A stretch of DNA of 5,548 nucleotides from an uncultured Bacillota bacterium (GTDB taxonomy: Bacteria; Bacillota; Clostridia; Peptostreptococcales; Anaerovoracaceae): contig CAMNJK010000118.1 in the NCBI GenBank assembly GCA_946541435.1, forward strand, positions 1 to 5,548, written 5' to 3'. Below the pieces are notes generated by a model, which was given only the letters and a program-made list of their open reading frames with translations, ran no database searches and had not been told where the DNA came from. Made by a program: the position numbers and the translations under genes. Each line of letters starts with the position of its first letter. The stretch's first letter is position 1. Of this stretch, positions 4,381 to 5,548 are shown one piece after another.

Positions 4381-5309
4381 AGAAGAAATGGATCGGGGCG
4401 GGCATCAGCCTGCTGGTGGCCCTGTGCGTGATCTTTGCGCTGATCGCGGGGAGCTACCATGCGGTCTTTGCGCATCGGTTCGAGACGGCGGAGCGGAAGG
4501 TCCAGGACCTCGGGGATTTCCCGGACCTGCAGTACGAGGACGTGACTTTCCCCTCCAACAAAGGCCAGCGCCTTGCGGGCAGGTTCTACCTGGCGCAGCA
4601 GGAGCCCAAAGGCATCGTCGTCGTGGTCCATGGCTTCGGCCGGGGCGGGCTGAAGTCCCACATCGACGTCTGCGACTATTTCACCCGGCACGGGTACGCG
4701 GCATTTTCCTACGATGCCACGGCCTACGACAGCAGCCAGGGCAGAAGCTCCGAGGGGATCCCTCAGGGCGTCATCGACCTGGACTATGCCATCCGTTTCA
4801 TCGAACAAAGCCAATACGCCGGGCTCCCCATCATGCTGTGGGGCCACAGCTGGGGCGGATACTGTGTCAGCTGCCAGCCGGCCATCCATCCGGAGGTGGC
4901 GGCGGTGGTCAGCGTGGCGGGGTTCAACAGCCTGGCCGGCGTGATTCGGGCCCGGGGCGCCGACAAAGTGGGGAAACTGGCCCGGGCCAGCATCCCTTTC
5001 GTGAATCTGTATGAGAAGATCAAGTTTGGGAAATATGCCGGGCTCACCGGAGTGAAAGGCCTGCGGTCCTTTGACGGCGGCGTGCTGATCCTGCAGGGAG
5101 GGCGCGACCGGCTCATTGACCCCAGCCTGGGGTACCGGATCTACGAGAAGAAGTTCGGGGAGGACCCCCGGTTTCAGTTCATCTTCCGGGAGAAGAAAAA
5201 ACATGAGAATGTATATTATAAGAAGGGGATCCACAGCGGACTCCACGAGGAGACCATGATGCAGATGGTTGAGCTGTTTGACCAATACGCAGAAAGGAGC
5301 AGGACATGA
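4377..5309 (+). CDS. Membrane-anchored alpha/beta hydrolase (serine lipase/esterase-like)
   Basis: The 310-residue protein starts MKKKW, followed by one hydrophobic segment (about 7-26) without a lipobox or obvious cleavage site. This suggests an N-terminal anchor with the catalytic domain outside the cell. Alpha/beta-hydrolase hallmarks are VVVVHGFGRGG (81-91) for the oxyanion hole, the nucleophile elbow GHSWGG with Ser158, GGRD with Asp244 as probable acid, and His286 or His290 in IHSGLH as probable base. This resembles the Hydrolase_4/monoacylglycerol-lipase-like group; the substrate is unknown. ATG 4377 is preferred because GGAG (4365-4368) lies 8 nt upstream and it gives a clean basic-hydrophobic N-terminus. 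A longer frame opening at 4233 runs over the regulator gene out of frame and is rejected. The stop TGA 5307-5309 overlaps a downstream ATG at 5306. Confidence 0.87.
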   Translation: MKKKWIGAGISLLVALCVIFALIAGSYHAVFAHRFETAERKVQDLGDFPDLQYEDVTFPSNKGQRLAGRFYLAQQEPKGIVVVVHGFGRGGLKSHIDVCDYFTRHGYAAFSYDATAYDSSQGRSSEGIPQGVIDLDYAIRFIEQSQYAGLPIMLWGHSWGGYCVSCQPAIHPEVAAVVSVAGFNSLAGVIRARGADKVGKLARASIPFVNLYEKIKFGKYAGLTGVKGLRSFDGGVLILQGGRDRLIDPSLGYRIYEKKFGEDPRFQFIFREKKKHENVYYKKGIHSGLHEETMMQMVELFDQYAERSRT

Positions 5310-5371
5310 CTGCCTTGCGAGGATATCGGAGCAGGCTTGACCCTGATACGCAGAAAGGAGCAGGACATGAC
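5278..5371 (+). repeat. Direct repeat carrying RBS and start codon
   Basis: A 26-bp segment that includes AAAGGAG and ATGAC is identical at 5285-5310 and 5346-5371, offset 61 bp. Similarity extends upstream to TTGACC (5278-5283 and 5337-5342) with a 2-nt indel. Downstream it continues more weakly: both frames start MT and share the YRS tripeptide (MTALRGYRSRL versus MTMMREYRSML). Each copy places its RBS 6 nt before its ATG. It is a tandem duplication of a gene junction, or the scar of a lost tandem paralogue. Confidence 0.9.
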
Positions 5372-5383
5372 GATGATGCGTGA
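5306..5383 (+). CDS. Possible 25-residue ORF or truncated gene start upstream of the membrane protein gene
   Basis: ATG 5306 overlaps the hydrolase stop (ATGA) and has AAAGGAG at 5293-5299. It opens a 25-codon frame reading MTALRGYRSRLDPD and ending at TGA 5381-5383, about 17 nt inside the next gene. Its first 11 residues resemble the start of that gene's product, so it is more likely a residual copy of the duplicated start than a functional protein. Ribosomes could nevertheless use it, which would couple or compete with initiation at 5367. No function is claimed. Confidence 0.35.
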   Translation: MTALRGYRSRLDPDTQKGAGHDDDA

Positions 5384-5548
5384 ATACCGGAGTATGTTGA
5401 TCTTCCTGATTGTGCTGGCGGCAGATATCGTATACTTCTGGACAGTGGACGATAACTGCGGAATGGGGTTTGCGATAATGACGTTTTATATGCTGATCCC
5501 GGTGGGGTCTCTGCTGGTGACGACCGCTGTTGCGGCCCGCGGAGCGGG
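5367..5548 (+). CDS. Small membrane protein of unknown function, partial (3' end outside window)
   Basis: From ATG 5367 the frame stays open for 60 codons to the window edge. AAAGGAG at 5354-5360 lies 6 nt upstream. The product begins MTMMREYRSM and has two hydrophobic segments: about residues 10-25 (LIFLIVLAADIVYFWTV) and about 33-56 (MGFAIMTFYMLIPVGSLL and onward). A short acidic loop DDNCG joins them, so it is an integral membrane protein. I do not recognise the family. It follows the hydrolase gene by 57 nt with no terminator or promoter visible between, so it is probably the third gene of the XRE-regulator unit. Its start region is the second copy of a 26-bp direct repeat. Total length and any further domains are unknown. 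Confidence 0.75.
   Translation, partial: MTMMREYRSMLIFLIVLAADIVYFWTVDDNCGMGFAIMTFYMLIPVGSLLVTTAVAARGA

Overview
The window looks like chromosomal DNA of a low-redundancy, moderately GC-rich Gram-positive anaerobe, most likely a Clostridia-type Bacillota (Lachnospiraceae-like). The reasons are the strong AGGAG-type ribosome binding sites, a lipoprotein solute-binding protein, a transcription-terminating TPP riboswitch, a zinc-ribbon L31 protein, and short intergenic spaces. The taxon is inference from style, not from a search. All recognised genes lie on the + strand.

Bases 1-225 are the 3' end of prmC, the release-factor glutamine methyltransferase. A promoter overlaps its stop codon and starts a transcript carrying a TPP (THI-box) riboswitch aptamer (about 271-356) and an intrinsic terminator (385-410). 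Downstream is a four-gene thiamine or thiamine-precursor uptake operon: a small Thiamine_BP (MTH1187-family) protein, an ABC permease, an NMT1/ThiY-type lipoprotein that should capture the pyrimidine ligand, and an ABC ATPase. When TPP is abundant the aptamer should favour the terminator and shut the operon off.

No terminator follows the ATPase gene. A new promoter overlaps its stop codon and drives rpmE (ribosomal protein bL31) from a short, structured leader that could be an autoregulatory L31 leader. A strong terminator ends rpmE at 3707-3736. Next comes about 120 bp of non-coding, purine-rich sequence with a repeated 16-mer and nested inverted repeats.

From 3875 a near-consensus promoter, with a perfect 9-2-9 palindrome over its -10 box, drives a compact unit: an XRE-type repressor-like protein, a membrane-anchored alpha/beta hydrolase starting in a 4-nt ATGA overlap, and a small membrane protein that runs off the right edge. 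The start region of that last gene is duplicated: a 26-bp segment with RBS and ATG occurs twice, 61 bp apart, and the first copy opens a 25-codon reading frame.

The most interesting signals beyond routine annotation are the palindromic operator with the XRE/hydrolase/membrane-protein unit, the duplicated start module, the apparent remnant of a second solute-binding-protein C-terminus at 2559-2582, the structured rpmE leader and the 3740-3860 repeat region. I do not see a clearly new biological system; the unit at 3875-5548 is the least explained part.
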